This document shows, piece after piece, positions 33,173 through 41,861 of a stretch of 64,000 nt of DNA (the stretch's first letter is position 1; every line of letters begins with the position of its first letter). Under the pieces are notes generated by a model. It made no database searches. It saw only the letters and a program-made list of their open reading frames with translations, and was not told the DNA's origin. Made by a program: the position numbers and the translations under genes. This DNA is from Alphaproteobacteria bacterium (GTDB lineage: Bacteria > Pseudomonadota > Alphaproteobacteria > RF32 > CAG-239): the NCBI GenBank assembly GCA_017501665.1, contig JAFVWM010000032.1, positions 89,255 to 153,254 of the forward strand, written 5' to 3'.

Positions 33173-35626
33173 ATGAAATTAGTTATTGTGGAATCTCCGG
33201 CAAAAGCCAAAACAATCAACAAATATTTAGGAAAAGATTATCAGGTTTTAGCCTCGTTCGGTCATATCAGAGATTTGCCGAGCAAAGACGGATCGGTTGA
33301 TCCAGATAATGATTTTGCAATGACTTGGGAATTAAGTACGGGTGGAAAAAAACGCCTTGCCGATATTATAAAAGCCTTAAAAGGCGCTGATACGTTAGTC
33401 CTCGCATCCGACCCTGATAGAGAGGGAGAAGCAATTGCATGGCACTTATTGGAAGAACTAAAACAAAAAAAAGCTCTAAAAGATAAAAAAATCGAACGTG
33501 TGGTATTTCACGAAATTACCAAATCGGCGGTGACTGAAGCTATTGCCAATCCGCGTCAAATTGACGATAATTTGGTATCGGCATATATGGGACGTCGCGC
33601 GTTAGACTATTTGGTGGGCTTTACCTTGTCGCCGGTATTGTGGCGCAAACTTCCGGGTTCGCGTTCAGCCGGTCGTGTACAATCAGTTGCTCTTCGTTTG
33701 ATTTGCGAAAGAGAAAATGAAATTGAAAAATTTAAGGCTGAAGAATATTGGACAATTGATGCCGAACTTTTAACTGCCAAGAAAGCCTTAATCAAATCGC
33801 GTTTGATTGAATTAGACGGCAAAAAGTTGGAAAAATTTGACTTAAACAGCGAAGAAAAAGCCTTAGAGGCCAAAGCAAAAATTGAGGCACAAAATTTTGC
33901 CATATATAATATTGAGCGCAAAAAAGCCAATCGTTACCCTGCTCCGCCGTTTACAACTTCGACCTTACAACAAGAAGCCGCTCGTAAATTGAGATTTTCA
34001 GCAAAAAAGACAATGCAAATTGCTCAAAAGCTTTATGAAGATGGTCTTATTACCTATATGCGTACTGACGCGGTTAACCTTTCGGCTGATGCTATCAAAT
34101 CTTGTCGTGAAGCTATTTTGAAATATTTTGGTGAGTCTTACTTACCTAAAGAGGCAAAAGAATATAAAACCAAGTCAAAAAATGCTCAAGAAGCTCACGA
34201 AGCTATTCGTCCGTCAGATGTGATGAATACTCCGAAAAAAATGGAAGTAAAACTTACAACTGATGAACACAAGCTTTATGAACTTATTTGGAAACGTACT
34301 GTTGCTTGTCAAATGAATCCGGCTATTTTGGACAAAGTAGTAATTGATTCAAAATCAGAAGATATGCAAATTTTGCTTCGTGCCAACGGTCAGGTTATCG
34401 AATTTGACGGTTTCTTAAAATTGTATCAAGAATCAAAAGATGACTCTGATGATGATGACGAAAACAGAATTTTGCCAAACGTCGAGCAAGGCGAAAAAGT
34501 CGATAAAGGCGAAATTACTGCCGAGCAACATTTTACTGTTCCGCCTCCGAGATTTACCGAAGCAAGTTTGGTAAAAAAACTCGAGGAGTTGGGTATCGGA
34601 CGTCCGTCAACTTATGCTACCATTATCGCCGTATTGCAAGAACGCAAATATGTTCGAGTTGAAAAGTTGCGTTTTATACCGGAAGACAGAGGACGTATCG
34701 TTACGGTATTTTTGGAAAACTATTTCAAAAAATATGTTGAATATGATTTTACCGCGCAAATGGAAGAATTTTTGGATGATGTTTCTTCGGGGAATATGGA
34801 ATGGAAAAAATTGTTAGAAGGTTTCTGGGTTAAATTTGCACGCAACGTTGAAGCGGTTAAACCTTTACAAGTATCCGAAGTTATTGAAAAAATTGACGAG
34901 ATGTTGGCGCATCACCTTTTCCCTGTAAAAGAAGATGGAGCCGATCCGAGAGCTTGTCCCGATTGTGCAAACGGTCGTTTGAGCATAAAATTGGGCAAGT
35001 TCGGAGCATTTATCGGCTGTTCAAACTATCCTGAATGCAAATATACCAAACCTCTGGTTGATACATCTGACGAAGAAAGTGCCGACGCGCAAAAAATTAA
35101 AGAAACTGCCGACAAAGTTTTGGGCGAAATGAACGGTATGAGCATTTATTTGAAAAAAGGACCTTACGGTTTTTATGTTCAAATGGGTGAAGATCAAACG
35201 GCCACAACCGAAAAGCCCAAGCGTGCATCTTTGCCCAACGGTATTACTCCTGATGATATTACCATTGAGCAAGCAATCCGTTTGTTGAGTTTGCCGGTTG
35301 ATTTGGGGGAAGGTGTGGAAGTAAATTCGGGCAAATTCGGACCGTATATCAAATGTGGCGGAAAATCGGTTTCATTGCGAGGAAACGATACAATCTTTAA
35401 TATCAATTTGGAACGTGCTAAAGAACTTTTGGCCGGTGCCAAAGAAAAACCGACAGGCAAGTCTTTGGGAATCCATCCCAAAAACAAACAAGATATTGTT
35501 TTGATGATGGGCAGGTATGGTCCTTATTTAAAATGCGGTAAAAATAACTATGCTTTGCCGAAAGAAGTTTCCGGTCACGAACCGAGCTTAGATGAAGCAA
35601 TTAAGATTATTGATGCGAAAAAATAG
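33173..35626 (+). CDS. topA: DNA topoisomerase I
   Basis: 817 residues from ATG 33173. TopA relaxes negative supercoils. An N-terminal Toprim domain (KLVIVESPAKAKTINKYLG) is followed by the catalytic Tyr region GLITYMRTDAVNLS near 295-308. One complete C4 zinc motif (CPDCANGRLSIKLGKFGAFIGC, broken here only for length: Cys pairs near 585-610) comes next. Then two degenerate repeats, GPYIKCGGKS and GPYLKCGKNN, have lost their Cys pairs. A GTG at 33161 is possible but overlaps dprA; ATG one base after the dprA stop fits the family start MKLVIVES. Confidence 0.96.
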   Translation: MKLVIVESPAKAKTINKYLGKDYQVLASFGHIRDLPSKDGSVDPDNDFAMTWELSTGGKKRLADIIKALKGADTLVLASDPDREGEAIAWHLLEELKQKKALKDKKIERVVFHEITKSAVTEAIANPRQIDDNLVSAYMGRRALDYLVGFTLSPVLWRKLPGSRSAGRVQSVALRLICERENEIEKFKAEEYWTIDAELLTAKKALIKSRLIELDGKKLEKFDLNSEEKALEAKAKIEAQNFAIYNIERKKANRYPAPPFTTSTLQQEAARKLRFSAKKTMQIAQKLYEDGLITYMRTDAVNLSADAIKSCREAILKYFGESYLPKEAKEYKTKSKNAQEAHEAIRPSDVMNTPKKMEVKLTTDEHKLYELIWKRTVACQMNPAILDKVVIDSKSEDMQILLRANGQVIEFDGFLKLYQESKDDSDDDDENRILPNVEQGEKVDKGEITAEQHFTVPPPRFTEASLVKKLEELGIGRPSTYATIIAVLQERKYVRVEKLRFIPEDRGRIVTVFLENYFKKYVEYDFTAQMEEFLDDVSSGNMEWKKLLEGFWVKFARNVEAVKPLQVSEVIEKIDEMLAHHLFPVKEDGADPRACPDCANGRLSIKLGKFGAFIGCSNYPECKYTKPLVDTSDEESADAQKIKETADKVLGEMNGMSIYLKKGPYGFYVQMGEDQTATTEKPKRASLPNGITPDDITIEQAIRLLSLPVDLGEGVEVNSGKFGPYIKCGGKSVSLRGNDTIFNINLERAKELLAGAKEKPTGKSLGIHPKNKQDIVLMMGRYGPYLKCGKNNYALPKEVSGHEPSLDEAIKIIDAKK

Positions 35627-35684
35627 GGATAATTTTTTAAGTGTTTTTCTTATGTTACTTTTGCTTTATAATCAAAGACATATA

Positions 35685-35905
35685 TTAAACTGTCATCGCT
35701 CCGAGGAGGTGGTTGTCATGCCTATTTTGTGCGGTAAGTTATTGTCATTCTTTGAGGTGCGCTGTGCGTCCGTGCGTAAAAAATAACTGTCATGCCTATT
35801 TTGTGAGTGATAAACGAACAAAATTCAAGGCATCTTCCTTGTTTTTATTAAAAAGTTGAAGATCGCTTGACCTCGTCGTACCTCCTCGGAGCGATGACAG
35901 TTTAA
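35685..35905. repeat. Perfect 26-base inverted repeat flanking 169 bases
   Basis: The left arm 35685-35710 (key words CTGTCATCGCTCC and GAGGAGGT) is the exact reverse complement of the right arm 35880-35905. The enclosed 169 bases hold the 18-base direct repeat and the first unit of the 48-base repeat. No transposase is encoded, so it could be a MITE-like remnant or a cruciform-forming repeat. Confidence 0.75.
35714..35805 (+). repeat. 18-base direct repeat, two copies
   Basis: TGTCATGCCTATTTTGTG occurs at 35714-35731 and again at 35788-35805, inside the inverted-repeat element. Confidence 0.75.
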
Positions 35906-36034
35906 AATTGTTTTTTACTAAGTTGAAGATGCCTAACCTCGCTCATTACATTCGCTCAGGGCATGACATTATTGTTTTGTCGCACAAAAAAATAGCTTTT
36001 GACATTTCTTACTTATTCACTCACTCAGGCGATG
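35853..36034 (-). repeat. Diverged dispersed-repeat units of about 48 bases
   Basis: On the minus strand two units share the plan TGTCATGCC or TGTCATCGC at one end, a middle GAGCGAGG or GACGAGG, and RATCTTCAACTT at the other end: 35968-35920 and 35899-35853. A third, partial copy ends at 36034-36014. They are in the same orientation. Confidence 0.6.
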
Positions 36035-36206
36035 ACATTTTGTAAGTAGTCGGGATTGCCGCGTCGCGAATACGCATCGTAATGGCAAGGCTTTATTTTG
36101 TAATATTATACACTATTTTTTAACTATTAAAGTTTAAGGTTGGAGATAGTAAAAAATTTCATTTTTTGGTTTTGTCTAATTATCTTTATCTTTTGACAAA
36201 ATTTTC

Positions 36207-36235
36207 TTGACAAAAAATTATGTGAATGCTAGGAA
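36207..36235 (+). promoter_or_regulatory. Possible promoter for the small genes at 36281 and 36489
   Basis: Perfect -35 TTGACA (36207-36212), 17-base spacer and a weak -10 TAGGAA (36230-36235), about 46 bases before the ATG at 36281. Confidence 0.45.
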
Positions 36236-36280
36236 GATAAATGACATATGACCAAAAATTTAGATTAAGGAGAAAAAATA

Positions 36281-36457
36281 ATGATAAAAGATATTTCTAA
36301 AGAAGATGCTCAAAAATTATATAATTCCGCATCAACTCATGTTACCGCCGGTGCCAATATGAAAAGAGTTGCAGAAGGTTATGCACATGATAATAAACAA
36401 CAACCTAATAATATTACAAGAATAATCGCTTCACAAAAAGGAAAAGGTTCTAAATAA
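36281..36457 (+). CDS. Small hypothetical protein of 58 residues
   Basis: The frame MIKDISKEDAQKLYNSAS... ends at TAA 36455-36457. It has a strong Shine-Dalgarno AAGGAG (36268-36273) eight bases before the ATG, and a promoter-like sequence further upstream. The product is hydrophilic, with a basic C-terminus (ASQKGKGSK) and no signal peptide. No family recognised. It is followed after 31 bases by a second small gene with an equally good Shine-Dalgarno, so the two probably form an operon. Confidence 0.65.
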   Translation: MIKDISKEDAQKLYNSASTHVTAGANMKRVAEGYAHDNKQQPNNITRIIASQKGKGSK

Positions 36458-36488
36458 ATTTAATTTGTGCCGTTTTTAAGGAGGGCAT

Positions 36489-36929
36489 ATGTCAATAGAA
36501 AAAATTTTAGTAGATAATTATACATTTTCATTAACAAAAGACGGTTGGTTAATTTCTTTAGAAATGGGCAACGATAATGTTAAAGATGCATTTTTATCTT
36601 ATGACGGCAGAAACTGTGCCATTTTGACCGTTAATAATGAAAAAGCTTATTTGCTGACCAACATATCTTTGGATATCAGAGAAGAATTAAACAAAATGGA
36701 TAAAGTTATCATTATTCATTTAGAAGATGGCGAAATAGCCAACGGATATGAAGTTGATATCAAACATGTTGAAGAAGTTCCGTATCCTGATACTTTTGTT
36801 GATGATATGTTGGCTGTTTTGGACGAAATCAAAAATGAAGTGAGCATTGAAAAGTTTGATGATATAATTGATAACTTGGTTGCTTATAACGAAAAAATGC
36901 AAAAAGATTTATATGCTTTGAAAGCATAA
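36489..36929 (+). CDS. Hypothetical acidic cytoplasmic protein
   Basis: 146 residues, acidic, no signal peptide or membrane segment. The N-terminal two thirds (VDNYTFSLTKDGWLISLEMGNDNVKDAFLSYDGRN and onward) looks like a small beta-rich domain; the C-terminal third (DDMLAVLDEIKNEVSIEKFDDIIDNLVAYNEKMQKDL) is a predicted amphipathic helix pair. AGGAGG (36479-36484) is a near-perfect Shine-Dalgarno, suggesting high expression. No family recognised. A terminator follows at 36950-36978. Confidence 0.7.
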   Translation: MSIEKILVDNYTFSLTKDGWLISLEMGNDNVKDAFLSYDGRNCAILTVNNEKAYLLTNISLDIREELNKMDKVIIIHLEDGEIANGYEVDIKHVEEVPYPDTFVDDMLAVLDEIKNEVSIEKFDDIIDNLVAYNEKMQKDLYALKA

Positions 36930-36949
36930 TTAAAACCTTAATCTAAAAT

Positions 36950-36978
36950 AAAACCCCGCCAATTTGACGGGGTTTTAT
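36950..36978 (+). terminator. Intrinsic terminator, likely bidirectional
   Basis: AAACCCCG / CGGGGTTT (36951-36976 region) with A and T runs. It lies between the converging small-gene operon and the glycine-zipper lipoprotein gene. Confidence 0.82.
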
Positions 36979-36993
36979 CTTTTTCAAATATAC

Positions 36994-37446
36994 CTAGTTT
37001 GCCGGAATAATACGCGATTGGCTGCCATAAAGCAAATAGCACTTTTGTCCCGGTTGCATATAAACATCGGTTCCTTGCGTAATAGTGCGCATTGCACCAT
37101 TGTCAAGTTTTACAATATATTCAACACCTGTCTGTTTACTCAATTCATCTTCTGCAAAATCGCCAGCCAAAGCACCAAGAGCCGCACCGCCTAAAGCGCC
37201 CAAGACAGAACCTCGGCCATGACCGATAGTTGAGCCGGCAACACCTCCGCCGATAGCTCCAAGCAATGAGCCGGCAGAAGAATCTGATGACGAAACGTTT
37301 ACCTGACGAACACTGACAACCGTGCAAGGCATAACTTGACCAACCGAACCGGTTGAAGATGTTGCATAGTGGTCAGAGTTAATATTAGCGGCACATGCTG
37401 ATGTCAAAAGAGCCACACAAGCAGAATAAAACAACTTATTTTTCAT
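36994..37446 (-). CDS. Glycine-zipper outer-membrane lipoprotein (SlyB / 17-kDa antigen type)
   Basis: 150 residues. The signal peptide ends in lipobox LTSAC with lipidated Cys18. Residues about 60-97 are a glycine-zipper pair (GSLLGAIGGGVAGSTIG and GSVLGALGGAALGALAGD), typical of the Rickettsia 17-kDa surface antigen and SlyB families. The C-terminal part (EYIVKLDNGAMRTITQGTDVYMQPGQKCYLLYG) is a small beta-domain also found in SlyB. It probably sits in the outer membrane and affects envelope integrity. Confidence 0.88.
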   Translation of the reverse strand: MKNKLFYSACVALLTSACAANINSDHYATSSTGSVGQVMPCTVVSVRQVNVSSSDSSAGSLLGAIGGGVAGSTIGHGRGSVLGALGGAALGALAGDFAEDELSKQTGVEYIVKLDNGAMRTITQGTDVYMQPGQKCYLLYGSQSRIIPAN

Positions 37447-37596
37447 ATTTTCTTACCTATATTTACATTATTTAACTACTAAACAATTTAATCTGTAGAA
37501 TATTTTTTGTCAATGCTAGACATTTTTATAAAACTGTAATAAACTCGCAAAAGTTTTATAATTTTAATAACTTTTTTTTGCTAACGGATTGATAAA

Positions 37597-38985
37597 ATGT
37601 TAAAAAGAACCAAAATTGTTAAATTGCTTAATGCGGATAGTCCCATTGACGCGGTTTTAGTTAAAGGTTGGGTAAAAACCCGTCGTGATTCCAAAGATTT
37701 TTCTTTTATTGAAATTAACGACGGATCTTGCTTGAAAAATATTCAAGTTATCGCTAAAGACGATTTAGATAATTATGAAGATGTAAAAAAACTTACTACC
37801 GGTTCCTCGGTTGCCGTCAAAGGTGCTTTGGTCGAATCTCAAGGCGGAAACCAAAAATACGAGGTTGTGGCAAACGAAATTGAAATCTATTCCGTTGCGC
37901 CGGAAGATTATCCGTTACAAAAGAAAAAACACACCGATGAATATTTGCGTACAATCGCTCATTTGCGCCCTCGTTCCAATAAGTACGGCGCAGCTTTCAG
38001 AGTTCGCTCGGAACTTTCTTTTGCTATTCATAAGTTTTTTAATGAACGCGGTTTTCGTTATGTCCACACTCCGATTATTACCGGTTCGGACTGTGAAGGT
38101 GCCGGCGAAATGTTCCAGGTTACTACTTTGGATATGAGCAATCCTCCAAGAACTCCTGACGGCAAAATTGATTATAGCCAAGACTTTTTCGGCAAAGAAG
38201 CCCACTTGACCGTATCGGGACAGCTAAATGGTGAGATGTATGCTTGTGCTTTGGGTGATATTTATACTTTTGGTCCGACATTCAGAGCAGAAAATTCTAA
38301 TACAACCCGTCATGCTGCGGAATTTTGGATGATTGAGCCGGAAATGGCCTTTGCCGATATTTTTGATGATATGGATTTGGCCGAAGATATGGTTAAGTAT
38401 TGTATCAAGCACTTAAAGGATACTTGTGCGGAAGACTTGGCTTTGTTTGATAAGTTTGTTGAACCGGGGTTGCTCAATAAATTAGATAATGTATTGAATA
38501 GCGGTTTTGCACGCATTACATATACCGAAGCTATCGAAATTATGAAGGCTTCGGGACATAAATTTGAATATACGCCGGAGTTCGGAATCGATATGCAGAC
38601 CGAACACGAACGTTATTTGGCTGAAGAACACTTTAAGCGTCCGGTTATCGTTCGCGATTATCCGAAAGAAATTAAGGCTTTTTATATGAGATTAAATGAT
38701 GACAACCGAACTGTTGCAGCCATGGATGTTTTGGTTCCGGGAATCGGTGAACTTATCGGCGGTTCTCAACGTGAGGACAGACTTGATGTTTTAGTTAGGC
38801 GCATTGAAGAGACAGGTATGAAAGCCGAAGACTATGATTGGTATTTGGATTCACGAAAATATGGCAGTGTTCCTCATGCCGGTTTCGGGCTTGGCTTTGA
38901 AAGGATGATGATGTTTGTTACCGGAATCGGCAATATCAGAGATGTTTTACCCTTCCCTCGCACGCCTAAATCAATAAGTTTTTAA
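37597..38985 (+). CDS. asnS: Asparaginyl-tRNA synthetase
   Basis: 462 residues, full length. An N-terminal OB-fold anticodon-binding domain ([23 protein letters not shown]) is followed by the class IIb catalytic core: motif 1 [17 protein letters not shown] near 130, motif 2 [22 protein letters not shown] near 225-245, and motif 3 [13 protein letters not shown] near 430. Motif 2 [11 protein letters not shown] supports AsnRS over AspRS. Its presence implies direct charging of tRNA-Asn rather than the amidotransferase route alone. Confidence 0.96.
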   Translation: MLKRTKIVKLLNADSPIDAVLVKGWVKTRRDSKDFSFIEINDGSCLKNIQVIAKDDLDNYEDVKKLTTGSSVAVKGALVESQGGNQKYEVVANEIEIYSVAPEDYPLQKKKHTDEYLRTIAHLRPRSNKYGAAFRVRSELSFAIHKFFNERGFRYVHTPIITGSDCEGAGEMFQVTTLDMSNPPRTPDGKIDYSQDFFGKEAHLTVSGQLNGEMYACALGDIYTFGPTFRAENSNTTRHAAEFWMIEPEMAFADIFDDMDLAEDMVKYCIKHLKDTCAEDLALFDKFVEPGLLNKLDNVLNSGFARITYTEAIEIMKASGHKFEYTPEFGIDMQTEHERYLAEEHFKRPVIVRDYPKEIKAFYMRLNDDNRTVAAMDVLVPGIGELIGGSQREDRLDVLVRRIEETGMKAEDYDWYLDSRKYGSVPHAGFGLGFERMMMFVTGIGNIRDVLPFPRTPKSISF

Positions 38986-38995
38986 GGGTAAAAAA

Positions 38996-39547
38996 ATGAA
39001 AAAATATCTGATAGCGTTAGTTGCTTTATTAACTTGTGTTCATCCTTGTTTTGCTGTTGAACAAACAGAAGATGATTATGAAGAAGTCGAACTTAATGCT
39101 TTCGGGTATCCTGACAAAAGCTTTGTAACAGTAATTGAAAACAAGCAGGTAAAATATAATATCAGATCAAAAGATAAACCGGCTTGTGAAGATGAAAAGC
39201 TTGCCGATATGGTTCGCGAAGTTGCCAAGCCTTTTATAGATTCTGATGCCGTTACCATCGTAAACAAAAGACGAAATATCTTAATTATAAAAAATATCGG
39301 CAATTTTAAGGACTTAAGCATTGATGAAGCTTATGCTTTGAAAAACAAAATTGTTAAGGCCAGATTGACTGAACTTAAAATTAATGAAAAACTCGGCAAT
39401 GAAAACTTTAAAATATGCCAAAGTAATAATAAAATTTTGCATGATAAGCTTTATGTGCTGATGTATGATGACAATGACAATATAAAAGTTGAACTGTTGA
39501 ATTTGGCAATAGATGATATCCCGTCTTTTTATTTTTATGATAAATAA
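38996..39547 (+). CDS. Predicted exported protein of unknown function
   Basis: 183 residues. A signal peptide (MKKYLIALVALLTCVHPCFA, cleavage at about residue 20) is followed by an acidic linker (EQTEDDYEEVELNAFGYPDKS) and a mixed alpha/beta domain. Cysteines occur near residues 60 and 140 and could form a periplasmic disulfide. No known family recognised. It starts ten bases after asnS stops, so it is probably co-transcribed with it. Confidence 0.6.
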   Translation: MKKYLIALVALLTCVHPCFAVEQTEDDYEEVELNAFGYPDKSFVTVIENKQVKYNIRSKDKPACEDEKLADMVREVAKPFIDSDAVTIVNKRRNILIIKNIGNFKDLSIDEAYALKNKIVKARLTELKINEKLGNENFKICQSNNKILHDKLYVLMYDDNDNIKVELLNLAIDDIPSFYFYDK

Positions 39548-39595
39548 TATTGCAAAATAAAAACTTTTGAAATATCATTTATCTTCGACACCGAA

Positions 39596-39624
39596 TTGAA
39601 ATTTATAAGTAACGGCTTATATAA
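39596..39624 (+). promoter_or_regulatory. Sigma-70-type promoter for rpoH
   Basis: TTGAAA (39596-39601), 17-base spacer, ATATAA (39619-39624), about 38 bases before the rpoH start. Confidence 0.5.
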
Positions 39625-39661
39625 AAAAAGTGTTTTAATTCTTAATGAGGATGCTTAATTT

Positions 39662-40555
39662 ATGATGGCTAATAACGGACTTGTGCTAAGGAAATGTAAC
39701 TTACCTGCAGTTGTAAACGACAACTCGTTGGTGGCATATTTTGAAAAAATAAAGTCTTTTCCTGTCCTTAGTGAAGAACAAGAAACCAACCTTGTTATTG
39801 ATTTGCAACAAAACGGCAATATGAATGCTGCTCAAATTTTAATTACGTCTCATTTGCGCTTGGCTGCTAAAATTGCAATGACATACAGATGTTATGGTTT
39901 GCCTTTGGCTGATATTATATCGGAAGCAAATCTCGGTTTAATGCAAGCTGTCAAAAAGTTTGATCTGTCTAAAAAGGTTAGACTTGCAACTTATGCCATT
40001 TGGTGGATTAAGGCTTCCATCAATGATTATATTTTGCGTTCTTGGTCTTTGGTTAAGATGGGTACCAGTGCCGCTCAGAAAAAGCTTTTTTATAATTTGA
40101 AAAGAATTAAAGCTCGTTTAGGTTTGTTTGATAATAAAGAGCTTACTCCTCATGAAGTAAAGACAATTGCTACCGAATTGGTTGTCGATGAGGCAGATGT
40201 TAAGGAAATGAATCGTCGATTAGGTGGCGATGCATCATTAAATGTTGCAGTCGGCGATGAAGATGATAGCGAAAAAATTGATTTTTTGGTTGATAGTTCG
40301 CAAAACATTGAAGAGAAATTGGCTGTTAAACAAGAGGCGGAATATCGTCGCATAATATTGAATAAATGTTTGAACGAACTTAATGAACGTGAACAGTTCA
40401 TTATCAAAAAAAGAATGTTGACAAATGAGCCTATAACTCTTAATGAGGCCGGAGAAATTTTGGGCATTAGCCGAGAACGTGTTCGTCAAATTGAAGAAGT
40501 TGCTCTAAAAAAGCTTAAAAATGCAGTTTTGCTTGCAATGAACGAAAAAAAGTGA
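39662..40555 (+). CDS. rpoH: RNA polymerase heat-shock sigma factor, sigma-32
   Basis: 297 residues, typical for RpoH. It directs RNA polymerase to heat-shock promoters. Region 1.2 starts at NSLVAYFEKIKSFPVLSEEQE; region 2 includes HLRLAAKIAMTYRCYGLPLADIISEANLGLMQAV and RLATYAIWWIKASINDYILRSWSLVK. The RpoH box is SAAQKKLFYNLKR near 138-150, which distinguishes it from RpoD. The region 4.2 helix-turn-helix is LNEAGEILGISRERVRQIEEVALKKLK near 260-286. ATG 39662 or the next codon could start it. Its target-type promoter is visible before clpB at 43541-43570. Confidence 0.95.
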   Translation: MMANNGLVLRKCNLPAVVNDNSLVAYFEKIKSFPVLSEEQETNLVIDLQQNGNMNAAQILITSHLRLAAKIAMTYRCYGLPLADIISEANLGLMQAVKKFDLSKKVRLATYAIWWIKASINDYILRSWSLVKMGTSAAQKKLFYNLKRIKARLGLFDNKELTPHEVKTIATELVVDEADVKEMNRRLGGDASLNVAVGDEDDSEKIDFLVDSSQNIEEKLAVKQEAEYRRIILNKCLNELNEREQFIIKKRMLTNEPITLNEAGEILGISRERVRQIEEVALKKLKNAVLLAMNEKK

Positions 40556-40597
40556 TACAGTTAAATATACACTAAAGAAATAAACGGAGTCGTTATT

Positions 40598-40801
40598 ATG
40601 CATGATCACGGACAAGAACATACCCTTAAAATGATGACAAGTGATGAACTTGCCTCTTGCGGTTGGTCTGTGCCTTCTTTTAAGCAACTTTCAGATAATA
40701 TGGAAAAACGTTTAAAAAAAATACGCGGGGAAGAAGTCAATGATGAGAACTTTCTTTTGCGTCATAATTATACAAATAACTCAGTATATTGCAAAGCGTA
40801 A
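40598..40801 (+). CDS. Small hypothetical protein downstream of rpoH
   Basis: 67 residues, His-rich N-terminus (MHDHGQEHTLKMMT), then a charged helical region (FKQLSDNMEKRLKKIRGEE). No family recognised. A GGAG Shine-Dalgarno lies about nine bases before the ATG. The gene falls between rpoH and a terminator at 40824-40849, so it is probably co-transcribed with rpoH; this may hint at a stress-related role, but that is only inference. Confidence 0.55.
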   Translation: MHDHGQEHTLKMMTSDELASCGWSVPSFKQLSDNMEKRLKKIRGEEVNDENFLLRHNYTNNSVYCKA

Positions 40802-40823
40802 ATTTATTGTACTTCAATCTGTT

Positions 40824-40849
40824 GCATCTTAACTAAAGATGCTTTTTTG
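40824..40849 (+). terminator. Intrinsic terminator closing the rpoH operon
   Basis: GCATCTT (40824-40830) and AAGATGC (40836-40842) form the stem, followed by TTTTTT. Its T run directly abuts the likely start of prmC. Confidence 0.75.
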
Positions 40850-41719
40850 TTTTTGAGAAAGACATTGACGGAAATAAATAATATCATAAAATCAAAATTA
40901 AACGCCCTTAGTGAATGTGGAGTTGAAGTATCATTGTTTGAATTAAAATTACTTATGGCTGATGCGCTTGATATCGACATAAATAATTTGCGCTTTTACA
41001 AAGACAGACCGACACAAGAACAAATTAATAAATTTGAAAAACATATAGAAATGAAAAAAAATTTTTGGCCGGTCGATAAAATATTGGGAAAAAAATCTTT
41101 TTATAAACTTGATTTTGAAGTTAATTGTGATGTGTTGTCACCAAGATTTGATACCGAAGTTTTGATTGATGAAACAACATCTCTTTTTGAAAAATCAAAA
41201 AAATTAGATATTTTGGAATTGGGCACTGGTTCGGGTTGTATTATAATATCCTTGCTCGATGAATATAAAAAAGCCAGTGGTGTCGGCATTGATATCTCTG
41301 CAAAAGCTTTGGAAATAACACAAAAAAATGCTATTAACAATAATGTTGCCGACAGATTAACTTTAGTAAATGCCAGTTGGTTTGATAATGATATTGAAAA
41401 AAAATTAAGTAAAAAGTTTGATATAATTATTTCTAACCCGCCGTATATTCCAAGTGATGATATAAAACATTTGGATAATGAAGTTAAAAATTTTGATCCT
41501 ATGATTGCTCTTGACGGCGGTATTGATGGTTTACGCGATTATCGAAGAATATGCTTAATTGCTAGAACTCTGCTGAAAGAAGGCGGTTATTTAGTTTTTG
41601 AAATCGGCATAAATCAAGCAAACGACGTAAAAAAAATTGCCTCAGCCAATAATCTTTTACTTATAAAAATTGCTAAAGATTTGGGCGATATTGAACGTTG
41701 TGTAATATTGAAAAAATAA
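40847..41719 (+). CDS. prmC: Release-factor N5-glutamine methyltransferase
   Basis: 290 residues from the longest frame. PrmC methylates the GGQ glutamine of release factors RF1 and RF2. The SAM-binding motif ILELGTGSGCIIISLL is near 120-135, and the catalytic NPPYIPS is near 197-203. The N-terminal helical domain begins LRKTLTEINNIIKS. No ATG is available: the start must be TTG, at 40847, 40853 or 40865, within or just after the T run of a terminator and with no good Shine-Dalgarno. The gene product looks complete; expression is likely low. Confidence 0.9.
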   Translation: MFLRKTLTEINNIIKSKLNALSECGVEVSLFELKLLMADALDIDINNLRFYKDRPTQEQINKFEKHIEMKKNFWPVDKILGKKSFYKLDFEVNCDVLSPRFDTEVLIDETTSLFEKSKKLDILELGTGSGCIIISLLDEYKKASGVGIDISAKALEITQKNAINNNVADRLTLVNASWFDNDIEKKLSKKFDIIISNPPYIPSDDIKHLDNEVKNFDPMIALDGGIDGLRDYRRICLIARTLLKEGGYLVFEIGINQANDVKKIASANNLLLIKIAKDLGDIERCVILKK

Positions 41720-41861
41720 TTTGATTTTATAAAATATTTTATTATTATGGGTTTTGTGTTTTGGTACCGTTTCAGATTAGGGTGCATTTAAGAAAAAAAT
41801 CACGTTTTTATTTTGTTCATTTGACGCTTTTATTAAGTGTTGTTTTTATGGTAAGTTGTTT

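Larger units (their letters stand above)
35627..36280. other. Repeat-rich intergenic region of 654 bases without a credible gene
   Basis: No convincing coding frame is present. The segment holds a long inverted repeat (35685-35710 with 35880-35905), an 18-base direct repeat (35714-35731 and 35788-35805), and two to three diverged copies of a unit of about 48 bases (35853-35899, 35920-35968, and a partial at 36014-36034). It ends with a promoter-like sequence before the small gene at 36281. The pattern looks like eroded, short, non-coding dispersed repeats. Their low AT content compared with nearby spacers also sets them apart. Confidence 0.7.

Noticed and set aside
35592-35786. 64-residue frame after topA
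   Set aside because: It begins inside topA and runs into the inverted repeat; composition is not protein-like.
36045-36095. GC-richer stretch considered as a tRNA remnant
   Set aside because: No acceptor stem, TPsiC-type GGTTCGA or anticodon arm could be folded; it fits the repeat cluster instead. No tRNA was found anywhere in the window.
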